A stretch of 54,173 bases of DNA from NCBI GenBank assembly GCA_947175535.1, contig CAMWNF010000005.1:1-54173 (forward strand), read 5' to 3'. Under the pieces are notes generated by a model, which was given only the letters and a program-made list of their open reading frames with translations, had not been told where the DNA came from and made no database searches. A program made the translations under genes and the position numbers. The number at the start of each line of letters is the position of its first letter. Positions within the stretch are counted from its first letter, which is position 1. This document shows, in pieces, positions 15,410-25,342 of this stretch. The DNA comes from an uncultured Bacteroidales bacterium (GTDB lineage Bacteria > Bacteroidota > Bacteroidia > Bacteroidales > Muribaculaceae).

Positions 15410-17314
15410 TTAGTCGCAGTCGTAGCTGTAGTCAGCCGTACCGTCGATTCTGTCGGGCCATCCGGGATTCTGATAGATGGTCGATTGTCCGTAACCACCT
15501 GTCAGATTGAAGTCTTCCAGAGGAATGGGCTCGAGGTAGTGCTGTTTCGGGAAGTTGTAGCCGTCGTATGCGACAGATGTAGCAGAGCTCTGGAGCGGGC
15601 GGATATAGTTAGATACGCCAGGCTGAGAAACGGCAGTGCTGTTCTCGATTGAGGCACCCCAGATTTCGTATTGCTTTTCCCAGAGATTTATGCCTTCAGG
15701 CTGATAGTTGACCATTTTGTCGAGCGCGCGCCAGCGTTTGAGGTCATCAAGGCGCATGCCTTCGGCGAAGAATTCACAACGACGTTCGCGACGGATGTTA
15801 TAAAGAGTCGGGTCAATCATCTGACCTTTTGACCACACGGCGAGGTCGTTTTCTTTAGTAAGGTCGGTAGCGGCGATAGTCTTGTTGTAGTCTTCTTCGA
15901 CGCCTGCACGTTTACGGAGGGCACGCCAGTATTTGTCGGCAGTGTCATCGATGCGGTTGTTGCGCAGATATGATGCTTCCATGTAGACAAGGTAGCATTC
16001 AGCCGAGCGGAAGAGGGGCACAGCAGAGGTGTTACCGCTCTGAACAGCCTGGCTTACATCGTTAGTTGTAACCCATTTCAACAAGTCATAACCGGTGCTT
16101 GATCTCTGCTGACCTGAACCCAGCAGGTTCGGACGATAGAAATAGATAGTGTCATTTTTGATTTTACCGTCGACTTCAACGGGATTGATGACGCGACCGC
16201 AGGGACGGATTGAAGCAGTCAGACGGCCGTCGCGGTCCTGGAATTCGTAGTAGCTTTCAGTATCGCCTTTATAGTTGGCGTCAGCGTAGATTGGAAGACC
16301 GTTTGCCATCACGTAGCTGTTGACGAGTGCGCGGGTTGCGCCGCAGTTACCACCAGAATTAAGGTGAGAGGTGCTGTTGTGCATCAGGACACCTGCTTTA
16401 TAATAGCGTGCAAGGATGACTTCGTCCTTATCGCCGAAAGGTTTCTCCCAGTTGTTGAACAGTGACTGATAGTCATCGTTGAGAGGATGATTGTCAGCGG
16501 CTTCTTTGGCAGCTTTCATTGCCTCGTCGAGGAAGAAGTTGATTTCAGCATCGGCTGAACCTGCCTTGAAAGCGAAGTCCGACCACATTTTAGCACCAAC
16601 CCACTTGCTGTTGCCCGGCACGAAGCAAGTGCCTGCGTGATATTTTTCCCAAGTTGCTTCGTAGAGAGCCACGCGTGCTTTGAGTGCGAGAGCTGCGTCG
16701 CGGGTCACACGACCGCTTTCGGGAGCTGTTTCCTTCAGCATCGATGCTGCCTTGTCGAGGTCTTCGAGGATAAAGCGTGCGACTTCGTTGCGGGGGTAGC
16801 GTTTGCTTTTGTCTGCAAGTACAGCCTGATTATCGGGAAGCATTTCGGTCAGGATGGGAGCGTCGCCGAAGTTTCTGAGCAGACGGAAATGTTCGTATGC
16901 ACGGAAGAAGTAACCTTCACCGATATAATGATTAAGATTTTCTTCAGAACCCTGAGCATGACCTGATGCCATAGCACCTTCTGCAGTGTTGATAAAGAAA
17001 TTGATAGAGCGGAGGTGTTCAAAATTCCATTCGGAATTGGTTTTGTCTACCGTTTTCTTTTCTCCTCTATAGAAAAGACTTTGTGCTCCGACTGTTGACT
17101 GGTTGTCGCTGTTGACATCTATATTGTAGGTGCCGACATAGTAGTCGTTGTTCTTGGGCAGATATTCATAGAACTGGTTGCACGACATAGCGAAATCCTC
17201 GGGAGATCTGAAATATGCCGTCTGGTCACCGAAGTCGAGAGGCTGACGGTCAAGGAAGTCGTTGCATGATGCGAGCGAAACGGCTGCGACTGCTAATGCA
17301 ATATATTTTTTCAT
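15410..17314 (-). CDS. susD: SusD/RagB family nutrient-binding outer membrane lipoprotein
   Basis: Lipoprotein signal MKKYIALAVAAVSLASCNDFLDRQPLD; C-terminal RRERRCEFFAEGMRLDDLKRWR typical of SusD. Confidence 0.93.
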   Translation of the reverse strand: MKKYIALAVAAVSLASCNDFLDRQPLDFGDQTAYFRSPEDFAMSCNQFYEYLPKNNDYYVGTYNIDVNSDNQSTVGAQSLFYRGEKKTVDKTNSEWNFEHLRSINFFINTAEGAMASGHAQGSEENLNHYIGEGYFFRAYEHFRLLRNFGDAPILTEMLPDNQAVLADKSKRYPRNEVARFILEDLDKAASMLKETAPESGRVTRDAALALKARVALYEATWEKYHAGTCFVPGNSKWVGAKMWSDFAFKAGSADAEINFFLDEAMKAAKEAADNHPLNDDYQSLFNNWEKPFGDKDEVILARYYKAGVLMHNSTSHLNSGGNCGATRALVNSYVMANGLPIYADANYKGDTESYYEFQDRDGRLTASIRPCGRVINPVEVDGKIKNDTIYFYRPNLLGSGQQRSSTGYDLLKWVTTNDVSQAVQSGNTSAVPLFRSAECYLVYMEASYLRNNRIDDTADKYWRALRKRAGVEEDYNKTIAATDLTKENDLAVWSKGQMIDPTLYNIRRERRCEFFAEGMRLDDLKRWRALDKMVNYQPEGINLWEKQYEIWGASIENSTAVSQPGVSNYIRPLQSSATSVAYDGYNFPKQHYLEPIPLEDFNLTGGYGQSTIYQNPGWPDRIDGTADYSYDCD

Positions 17315-17337
17315 CGTTGAAATTCGAGGTTAAGTAA

Positions 17338-20300
17338 TTAGAATGTGAGTTCAAGACCGATAGAGAATGTGCGGTACTGAGGATAACACTTTCCGGCACC
17401 CCAATCGCCGTTGCTGTCGAGAGCTTCAGGGTCGAAGGTCTTGATTTTGGAATGGGTGAAGAGGTTTTCAGCAGAGAAGTAGAGACGGGCTTTCTGCACG
17501 TAGCGTGAAATTTTTGTTGTCTCTGGGAGGCTGAAACCGATTGTGAGGTTCTTCAGACGGAGATATGAAGCATCCTGAAGGAAGCGGTCACAGTATTGTA
17601 CGTTGTTACCGTCAGTACGCAGACGACCGAAGTAGGGGTCTTCATAGTTTGCACCGAGTTCACTGCCGGCATAGCGGAAGTAATCGAGGTGGTCATAGAA
17701 GAGTGTTGTCTGCCACGGACGACCGCCATATCCGGCGAACGTAGCAGTACAAGTGTTGCCATCGCCGATGAAGTAGTCGCGTTTTCCAATGCCCTGGAAA
17801 TATGCGCGGAAATCGATGAATTTCCATTTAGCCTCGAGAGTGAAGCTGTATGCGTAGCGGGGAGTGGTGTTACCGATTACCACGAGGTCACCATGGTCAT
17901 CTACGGTCTGTGCGCCCTTGTTGATGGCGGGGTCGTTGTCCTGGTTCTTGTACATCAAGTCACCGCCGCCCCATTTCGAGCCGATTGCTGTTTGTGAGTG
18001 CTGAGCGAGATATTGAGCCATTTCGCGGTCGCTCTTGGCGATGCCTACGACTTCATAACCCCAGATTTCACCGTAGTTTTTACCCTGATACCAACCTGTG
18101 ATTTTGTTGTCGGAGCTCTGGTATTTAGTAACGACGCTTTTATAGTCGGAGATAGAGCCGCTGATGCTGTAACTGAAGTCTTTGCCGATGCGGTCGCGCC
18201 ATGCGAGTTCGAATTCCCAACCGCGTGTGCGGAGTTCGGCGTTGTTGGTCTTAGGTGCTTTCGCACCGAATACACCGGGGAGCGAGAGTGCGGGACCTAC
18301 CATGTCTTTGGTCGTGCGCTGATACCAGTCGAACGCACCGGTCAGACGTGAGTTGAGGAAACCGAAGTCGATACCTGCGCCGACGTTCTCGATTTTTTCC
18401 CAGGTAAGGCTGCTTGAGAAAGGAGTGTATGCGGGAAGGATGGTAACCTGCTGACCTCCGATAACGACCTGACCGGCGTTGGTTGCCATTTTTTCGTAGT
18501 AGGGATAGAACGAAGTGGTGTTCTGGTTGCCGAGTTCGCTGTAGCTACCACGGAGTTTCAGATAGTTGCAGACGGTTGTCAGGCTTTCCCAGAATTTTTC
18601 CTGGGCGATGTTCCAGCCGATTGAAACAGCGGGGAAGTAGCCCCAACGCTGGTTTTTCGGGAAACGTGAAGCACCGTCACCGCGCATATTGACTTCAAGC
18701 ATATAGCGGTCATCGAAGTTGTAGTTGACGCGACCGAATACGCCGACTGTCGACCACTCTTCGTTGACTTCTGAAATCATGGTGCTTTCGCCACCGATTT
18801 CTGAGGGGAAGAACGGACGGTCGGGAAGCACGATGTTGGTTGAAGCTACGCGGTCATAGTTGCGGTGATAACGTTCTGTCTGCATACCGACCATGAATTT
18901 GAAGTTGTGTTTGTCGTTGAAGGTCAGCTTATAGTCTGTGTAGAAGTTGGTAGAGAAGAAGTTGATAGAGCGGTTAGCCTTTTCATAGTAAGCTTCTTCA
19001 AGTTCGGGCTGTACATTGAATGTACCGTTATTATTGTCAATTTTGTGTCTACCGGTATCACCGAAAGAAATTGGTTGACGTGAGCCGTCAGGAGCCGTTA
19101 CATAAACCGGATTGAACTGACGGGTGTAGGGATTGTGTTCGATGCGGGAGTTGAGTTCTGCGTGGATTTGCCAGTCTTTGATAGGCTCGATGACGAGGTT
19201 AGCCTGGTTGTAGAACTGCTGGGTTTTGTCTTTCACACGACCGCCTTCTTCCATCGGCTGTATAAGAGAGTTGGGATGATATTCGCCGTTGGGGAGATAT
19301 ACGGGTTCGGTTGCATAGCGGCGACCGAGGTTGTGGAAGAAGAGGTTATTGAGAAGAGAAGGCTTATTGTTTTCTGTAGCGATGATACGGCTGGTCCATG
19401 TGAACTGCACGTAGTCGTTGAATTTCACGTTCACGCGACCCGAAAGAGCGAGACGTTTGTATTTTTCGTCGGCATGACGGAAAATACCAGCCTGATCAAG
19501 GTAGTTGCCCGAGAAGTAGTATTTTGTCTTCTGGTTACCGCCTGATACGGTCGCGTTGTGTTCCTGAGAAACAGCGACTTTCTTGATATATTCTGAATAC
19601 CAGTCAGTGTTGCCCCAGCTTGCGTAAGTTCCTTTCCACTGCAAATCGCTCTGAGCTTCGGTTGCATAAGGGAGTTCGCCGCGCTGATATGCGAGGAGCC
19701 TTTCAAGGGCAGCCTTGCCGAACTGAGCACCGCCTCCGGCATTGGTCCATGCATCATTCACCATGAGAGCCATAGTGTATGAGTCAACCATCTTGGGCAC
19801 GTTGATAGGCTGCTGGAAACGGACGTTACCGGTGTAATTGACACGGGTTCCCATTTCACCGCTTTTGGTGGTCACGAGGATTACACCGAACGGAGCACGC
19901 GAACCGTAGATGGCTGCCGAAGCACCGTCCTTGAGGACAGAGATGCTTTCGATATCGTTGGGGTTGATAGTGCTGAGGTCACCTTCCATGCCGTCGATAA
20001 GTACGAGCGGGTTCGAGTCAGAACCGTCGCCGATTGAACCGATACCACGGATGTTGATGTTCATTTCAGCTCCGGGAGCACCACCGGCGTCGTTGGTGAT
20101 ATTAAGACCGGCGACTGCACCTTGAAGACCTTGAACAGCATTGCTGATAGGACGGCTTTCGAGGACTTCGTTGTCGATAGTCTTTACTGCGCCTGTGGCA
20201 TTGATTTTTTTCTGCGTGCCGTAACCTACGACCACGACTTCGTTAAGAACGTTTGGAGCTTCTTTAAGATGAACGTCGACATGGTTGCGTCCGTCGAGCG

Positions 20301-20544
20301 CGATTTCCTGAGTCTCAAGACCGATGTAAGAGACGATGATAGTCGCTTTATCCGAGCTGACTTTGAGTGTGAAGTTGCCGTCTATGTCGGTGACGACACC
20401 TTTGCCGTCTTTACCCTTTTCATAAACTGATGCACCGATTGCAGTATCGCCGGTGGGCTCGTAGACGGTGCCGGTGACAGTCACCTGAGCCATTGTCACA
20501 AGCGCTGCCAGCATTGAAAATAATGCTATGATATATCTTTTCAT
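17338..20544 (-). CDS. susC: SusC/RagA family TonB-dependent receptor
   Basis: CarboxypepD_reg-like N-terminus; plug motifs NEVVVVGYGTQKK, VLIDGMEGDLSTINPNDIESISVLKDGASAAIYGSRAPFGVILVTTK; C-terminal beta-barrel ending TFSIGLELTF. Confidence 0.95.
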   Translation of the reverse strand: MKRYIIALFSMLAALVTMAQVTVTGTVYEPTGDTAIGASVYEKGKDGKGVVTDIDGNFTLKVSSDKATIIVSYIGLETQEIALDGRNHVDVHLKEAPNVLNEVVVVGYGTQKKINATGAVKTIDNEVLESRPISNAVQGLQGAVAGLNITNDAGGAPGAEMNINIRGIGSIGDGSDSNPLVLIDGMEGDLSTINPNDIESISVLKDGASAAIYGSRAPFGVILVTTKSGEMGTRVNYTGNVRFQQPINVPKMVDSYTMALMVNDAWTNAGGGAQFGKAALERLLAYQRGELPYATEAQSDLQWKGTYASWGNTDWYSEYIKKVAVSQEHNATVSGGNQKTKYYFSGNYLDQAGIFRHADEKYKRLALSGRVNVKFNDYVQFTWTSRIIATENNKPSLLNNLFFHNLGRRYATEPVYLPNGEYHPNSLIQPMEEGGRVKDKTQQFYNQANLVIEPIKDWQIHAELNSRIEHNPYTRQFNPVYVTAPDGSRQPISFGDTGRHKIDNNNGTFNVQPELEEAYYEKANRSINFFSTNFYTDYKLTFNDKHNFKFMVGMQTERYHRNYDRVASTNIVLPDRPFFPSEIGGESTMISEVNEEWSTVGVFGRVNYNFDDRYMLEVNMRGDGASRFPKNQRWGYFPAVSIGWNIAQEKFWESLTTVCNYLKLRGSYSELGNQNTTSFYPYYEKMATNAGQVVIGGQQVTILPAYTPFSSSLTWEKIENVGAGIDFGFLNSRLTGAFDWYQRTTKDMVGPALSLPGVFGAKAPKTNNAELRTRGWEFELAWRDRIGKDFSYSISGSISDYKSVVTKYQSSDNKITGWYQGKNYGEIWGYEVVGIAKSDREMAQYLAQHSQTAIGSKWGGGDLMYKNQDNDPAINKGAQTVDDHGDLVVIGNTTPRYAYSFTLEAKWKFIDFRAYFQGIGKRDYFIGDGNTCTATFAGYGGRPWQTTLFYDHLDYFRYAGSELGANYEDPYFGRLRTDGNNVQYCDRFLQDASYLRLKNLTIGFSLPETTKISRYVQKARLYFSAENLFTHSKIKTFDPEALDSNGDWGAGKCYPQYRTFSIGLELTF

Positions 20545-20573
20545 TGCAGTGTTATTCTTGGTTAGTAATTAGG

Positions 20574-21182
20574 TTATTCGCCGGTATATTTCAGGCCTGT
20601 GTGACCTAACTGAATACGGTACATCAGAGCACTGTCGGCAGTCAGCATAATCTGGTTGACGATATTTTTTGAAGTCGTTCCCGAGAATTGTTTGATTGTA
20701 AACGACAGTGTGCCGTCGCCGCCGCCCGTTGTGGTGCTGATGACGTTATACCAGTTCACATCTTCTTTGATTTTTGGAGCAAGCCATTTGGCGTTTGAGT
20801 TTACTTCGAGGTCGAAGGTGTCAAGTTCAACGTCGACATAAGACGGAAGTGTGATTCTCTCAAATTCGACATATTTTGCAGTGATATGACTGAAATAATA
20901 GTCGACGGTGGTTGTAATCTGGAGTTTGCCGTCTTTATCAAGAATGGCTTCACCGCTCGCATCTTTCAATGTGTCATATACATTATAGGAATAGCGGTAG
21001 GTTGAGTCGATGCTCCGTGCTACTGTCAGAGGATAAGACTCCCCGGTGACCCTTGAGCGAAGCTGAGCGATTTCAAGTTCTGATTTTACGTTGAAGTCGC
21101 CCGGATTTGTCGGGTCGTTGTCGCAAGACGCAATGGCTGCCATTGCGAGACCAAGCGCCGATAAATAGAACAGTTGTTTCAT
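20574..21182 (-). CDS. BACON/DUF1735-like surface lipoprotein, candidate glycan-binding protein
   Basis: Lipoprotein signal MKQLFYLSALGLAMAAIASC; followed by beta-rich domain; encoded between the GH18 and SusC genes. Confidence 0.55.
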   Translation of the reverse strand: MKQLFYLSALGLAMAAIASCDNDPTNPGDFNVKSELEIAQLRSRVTGESYPLTVARSIDSTYRYSYNVYDTLKDASGEAILDKDGKLQITTTVDYYFSHITAKYVEFERITLPSYVDVELDTFDLEVNSNAKWLAPKIKEDVNWYNVISTTTGGGDGTLSFTIKQFSGTTSKNIVNQIMLTADSALMYRIQLGHTGLKYTGE

Positions 21183-21204
21183 TTAATAGGTATTTGTTTT
21201 AGGG

Positions 21205-23721
21205 TTATTTTGTAAGTTTCAGAGTTGAATGGCTACCGTCTGCAGTGATAGCTTTGGCGATATATATGCCCGGAGCAAGAGAGCTGATGTCTGCCTTTCC
21301 GTCGTTTGCCGCAACTACAGCGATGCCGGAAAGCGTGTAAACGGTGATGGAGGAAGCTCCTGCTGCCGAAACACAATCTCCTTCGACTTTTATAGAGATT
21401 TCACCGCGTTTGTTACAGGCGATATCCTCGATGCCTGTTGTACGAATGACGGGTACTTCTGTCACACGTGGTTCGACGTTTGAGTTGAGACCGTAGGCAC
21501 ACCATTTAGCCATATTGTATTTATGGTCGAAAGGAACGTCGTTGCCCATGTCCCAGTAGAAGATACCGCCGAAATCGTTGTCGACCGTATGACGGGCTCG
21601 TTTATATGTCTGAAGCGGGCCGTCGTAATAGTATGTATATCCGTTGATTTCTTTTGAATCCAATTCCTCATCGGGAACGTAATCTTCATCGAAAAAGTCA
21701 TTACGGACACCTTTTATGTCAACTTTAGGAGTACCATCCTGATATCCTTTTGAGGTCGTAGTAGCGTAAGATGTTATGATTTTAGACGGTTCAAAACCGT
21801 ATTTTACGAATGCATCACACATATCAACGAAGTGACTGTATCTGCTGTGTTCGTTCTGAGGTCCGTATTGCTGGAATGTGAAGCCGTCGACATACTGCAT
21901 CTTGTCTTTGGGGAAGCTGTATGCGACATTGTGACAGGAGATATTGAATGATTTCCCTTCGGGAAGGGCATTACGGATTTCTTCAGCAAGAAGTCCCAGA
22001 GTAGTCTGAGGTCCGTAGAGCCATTCAAGGTCGAGTTCCACACCGTCGTAGCCTTCTGAGAGTTTTGCCAGATCGGCAGCGAAAATCTTGCGTTTAGCCG
22101 CATCAGCGATGGTATTTTCCCAGCCGCTGTGACTCTTTACGGAAATACGCACTTCATAACCTTCCATACCCTCATATGCGGTAAGCATTATGTCGCGCCA
22201 ATGGTCCTGAGAGTAACTGTCATAGCCGATTCGGTCAGCTTTGTCGTAGAGGTATGCTGCGTGGGCCTTCATCATTATTCCGGCAGTCTGGATTACGTCG
22301 AAACCGGGCATCCATAGTCCCTTGTTCATATGCGATTTGATATTGTCGGCATTGAAAGCGTTATACAACCAGAATGCAGTTTCATCAAGTTTTCCTTTGA
22401 ACCCTTTACCCAGTATCATTTTCTCTCCGCTGTTTCCGGTGGGAACCTGAACAAGTTCTTGACTTGACTCACTCTTACGTGCCGGCTTAAGCTCTCCGTC
22501 GATTATGAAGGTAAAATTATAACGCACGTCGCTCGGACTTCCAGATGGCCAGATTGCTATATGATGCCATTTTTTCGCTTCAATTGCATTTATGACTCTG
22601 TAGCGGTTACCGTCCACAATCACGTCAATAGATTTGTTGTCAGGGTTGCCGAGGCGCATCGATATGCCGTTCTTGCCGTCGGCGGTTTCTTTTGCGAATA
22701 TAATGGCACCTTCAGTCCACTCGTCTATGTAGAACCATGTCTCGGCAGTGTAAATGTTGTTGGACACATTAAGGGTTTCAGTGCCGCAGTCAAGCCATGA
22801 GTTTCCGTCAAATGATGCGACGCCTTTACGACCTTCGAATTCGGCAAGCATCTTTACCTCCCCGTTAGCTGTCGCATGATTATTGGGAGTAGCGTAATTT
22901 AGATGTCCGTCGTTGTTACTCTCGATGCCGAGTATGATAAGGTCATTGCTGAGAAGATACTGGTTTTTGGGAATGGCGCGGTCGTAGAAGCGTTCATTTG
23001 CGGTGTAAGCACCGTTGATACGGTATTTCATGGCGATGTTGTCGCTGGCATTAAGACTTGCCGTGCCGGTTATGACACCGTGATTATTGGCTTCCGTCGT
23101 ATTTTCGTCCCATATAGCGGTCTGCTCTACGATATTCGGGCAGTCCTTGTGGTCGAATTTATAATATGCCACTAATGCCTCGCGCTCCGGGCACCAGCGG
23201 TTAAGGGTATTCTTGATAAAATAGTTGAATTCATCGTTGAGTGCGGTATTCCAGATTCTCACTTCATCAATTCGTCCTTCATACCTGCCGCCGATAGTGA
23301 ATTCGCCGCATTTGGCGGGCATTGCGCCGAGAGAGTTGACGTCGGTTGTGTTACCGTTGACGAGAACAGTGGTTTTGTCTCCGTCAGTAACGATTGTAAG
23401 TTGAGCCCATTTTCCATGAGCCATATTACCTGACTTTATTTCAGCAGTGTTATTGCCGACCTTTGCCACGATTGTTCCTTCTTTGCCTAATGAGACGCTC
23501 CAGCTGTCGGCAGCCGACAGTAAAGTTGCTCCTTCGGTCCAGACGGTTGGGTTGAACCATAGCTGTATTGTGTAATTCTGAGCACCGTCGAGTTTTGTAA
23601 GACGGTCACATGTCACGCGTGCGTCGCCCGCAAGCGTGAGGTCGTAGTTTGTAGCTACGCCGTAGGCGCTGCCTATAGAGCCTGCGCATAGTGCCAAGGC
23701 GAGCAAAAGCTCTTTTCGCAT
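21205..23721 (-). CDS. Secreted GH18 glycosidase with N-terminal LamG-like domains and T9SS-like C-terminal sorting domain
   Basis: Signal peptide MRKELLLALALCAGSIGSAYG; two LamG-like repeats (..GRYEGRIDEVRIWNTAL.., ..GKGFKGKLDETAFWLYNAF..); GH18 motif YDGVELDLEW; C-term ITVYTLSGIAVVAANDGKADISSLAPGIYIAKAITADGSHSTLKLTK. Start reassigned to the Met at 23721. Confidence 0.8.
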   Translation of the reverse strand: MRKELLLALALCAGSIGSAYGVATNYDLTLAGDARVTCDRLTKLDGAQNYTIQLWFNPTVWTEGATLLSAADSWSVSLGKEGTIVAKVGNNTAEIKSGNMAHGKWAQLTIVTDGDKTTVLVNGNTTDVNSLGAMPAKCGEFTIGGRYEGRIDEVRIWNTALNDEFNYFIKNTLNRWCPEREALVAYYKFDHKDCPNIVEQTAIWDENTTEANNHGVITGTASLNASDNIAMKYRINGAYTANERFYDRAIPKNQYLLSNDLIILGIESNNDGHLNYATPNNHATANGEVKMLAEFEGRKGVASFDGNSWLDCGTETLNVSNNIYTAETWFYIDEWTEGAIIFAKETADGKNGISMRLGNPDNKSIDVIVDGNRYRVINAIEAKKWHHIAIWPSGSPSDVRYNFTFIIDGELKPARKSESSQELVQVPTGNSGEKMILGKGFKGKLDETAFWLYNAFNADNIKSHMNKGLWMPGFDVIQTAGIMMKAHAAYLYDKADRIGYDSYSQDHWRDIMLTAYEGMEGYEVRISVKSHSGWENTIADAAKRKIFAADLAKLSEGYDGVELDLEWLYGPQTTLGLLAEEIRNALPEGKSFNISCHNVAYSFPKDKMQYVDGFTFQQYGPQNEHSRYSHFVDMCDAFVKYGFEPSKIITSYATTTSKGYQDGTPKVDIKGVRNDFFDEDYVPDEELDSKEINGYTYYYDGPLQTYKRARHTVDNDFGGIFYWDMGNDVPFDHKYNMAKWCAYGLNSNVEPRVTEVPVIRTTGIEDIACNKRGEISIKVEGDCVSAAGASSITVYTLSGIAVVAANDGKADISSLAPGIYIAKAITADGSHSTLKLTK

Positions 23722-23779
23722 AGGGATTAGTTTTTGGTATTTAGTTGATAATAAGGCGGAGAGATGTAATGGATGCTTA

Positions 23780-23819
23780 ATAATTCCGCGACGCCCCGGA
23801 TTGAGCGTCACGGAATTAT
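23780..23819 (-). promoter_or_regulatory. Intercistronic RNA hairpin between the 363-aa gene and the GH18 gene
   Basis: Minus-strand RNA AUAAUUCCGUGACGC-N10-GCGUCGCGGAAUUAU: 15-bp stem with one G-U; no strong T-tract. Confidence 0.55.
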
Positions 23820-23848
23820 AACCTATTCAATAAAAATCTTATGCTTGC

Positions 23849-24940
23849 TTATTTGATAGCGAACTTGACAGCCTTTTCGCCGATGCGGGCAACATAGATG
23901 CCCTTGGCAAGTGTAGCTTCTGTTCCTGCGGCAACCTGTGCGCCGGTGAGATTGTAAACCATTGCAGGTGCGCTGAATGTTACGGTGTTACCGTTAACGT
24001 TTACGCTGGCTTCTTCAGTAACGACATCATTGATACCGGTAGTCTTGGTGGGGTCGCCCATTGCCAAAACGAGATTTTCGCGTTTGCGTTCACCATAAGT
24101 GGTTTCGTCCTGAGTCTTGTGGAAGGTGATTTCCTTGATGAAGAGGGTAGAACCGCCGTCAAGCCAGTTGTTGAATTCGCAGTTCAGGTAAACAGGCTTG
24201 TATGTGATGCCATCTTCGTCGTCAGCAGGGCAAGAAACTACGAATTCGTAAGTTTTCCACATTGAAGGATTATAGATATCTTCTTCTTCATCTTCGTCAT
24301 AATCAAAGCAGGGTTCAAAAGGAAGAGCTGCTGCATTTTCTACAGCTCCGCCAAGTGAGTTACCCTGGTCACCCTTGACATAAGCGACCTTAATCATGGG
24401 TTTTGCTTTTTCTTTGCTCAAATTTTTAGAGTAAAGATTGTAGACAACTTTTACTCTTATGTTAGCGTTGTCTGCTGTGGGTTCTTCTTCAGCAGGAGCA
24501 GCAGTAGGAGTGTTGTCTGGGTGAAGGAAGAAGTTCATCTTAAAGAATGGACCGCCAGAAAGACCGGGTACGATTCCGTAATCATAACCTGTTTTTTCAA
24601 GGAGAACATCGTTTACGTCGGTGCCGTTATGAGCATAGCAGAAAACTTTGCCTACTTCACCACCGAGGTTTACAAGCTGGATGCCAGAGGTGAGATTTTT
24701 TGAGTTACCGTCATTTCGGTTGAAAATCACCATGTTTATGAGACCGTTATCCCATTTTTCAGCTCCATTGACTTGATCCCAGCTCTTTATTTCAAGGTTC
24801 GAGCCTGCATAAGTCTGTTCGTCGAAGGGGAGTTTTTCGCAATTGTTGAAATAGTAGTTAGACGGAGTGATATCCACATCTTCCGCCATAGCAGAGAAGC
24901 CGAGAACGGCTGCACTTAAAAGAAGTAAAGTTTTCTTCAT
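23849..24940 (-). CDS. Secreted protein of unknown function with T9SS-like C-terminal domain; promoter-proximal gene of the PUL
   Basis: Signal peptide MKKTLLLLSAAVLGFSAMA; C-term TGINDVVTEEASVNVNGNTVTFSAPAMVYNLTGAQVAAGTEATLAKGIYVARIGEKAVKFAIK; middle region unassigned by eye. Confidence 0.65.
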   Translation of the reverse strand: MKKTLLLLSAAVLGFSAMAEDVDITPSNYYFNNCEKLPFDEQTYAGSNLEIKSWDQVNGAEKWDNGLINMVIFNRNDGNSKNLTSGIQLVNLGGEVGKVFCYAHNGTDVNDVLLEKTGYDYGIVPGLSGGPFFKMNFFLHPDNTPTAAPAEEEPTADNANIRVKVVYNLYSKNLSKEKAKPMIKVAYVKGDQGNSLGGAVENAAALPFEPCFDYDEDEEEDIYNPSMWKTYEFVVSCPADDEDGITYKPVYLNCEFNNWLDGGSTLFIKEITFHKTQDETTYGERKRENLVLAMGDPTKTTGINDVVTEEASVNVNGNTVTFSAPAMVYNLTGAQVAAGTEATLAKGIYVARIGEKAVKFAIK

Positions 24941-25060
24941 GTTGATTTAATTAAGGTTTGTAAATAGTTTTGTTGTTATTTGTTTGTTAGACGTTTTTGA
25001 ATTTAGGTCGGGGAGGGCGAGCGCGCATCTGATTATATGTGAACTGCCTCGAATGCGATG

Positions 25061-25068
25061 CAAAATTA
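25061..25068 (-). promoter_or_regulatory. Candidate -7 box for the minus-strand PUL operon
   Basis: Minus-strand TAATTTTG (TAnnTTTG) in the divergent intergenic region; no clear -33 TTTG at the canonical distance. Confidence 0.3.
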
Positions 25069-25342
25069 TGTTTAGAAATAATTATGCGATGTTCGATTTT
25101 TTACAAATAATATCTAAATTTGTCCAACAATTGCGTTGAAAAATGATTTTTGCTCAATTTGGAGCTTTTTTGAACATTGCGCACCCGATTTATTTTGTAA
25201 ATTCGCATTGCAGTCAGAGTTAGGCTGATAGCGTTGCTAAAAATTACTTCGGACAATTTCGTACAATGTCTGTTTTTGTTTAATTTAATCCGGAAATCCG
25301 CTTTGAAAGCTGTTCCGACCGATAAATCAACCATAAATCAAC

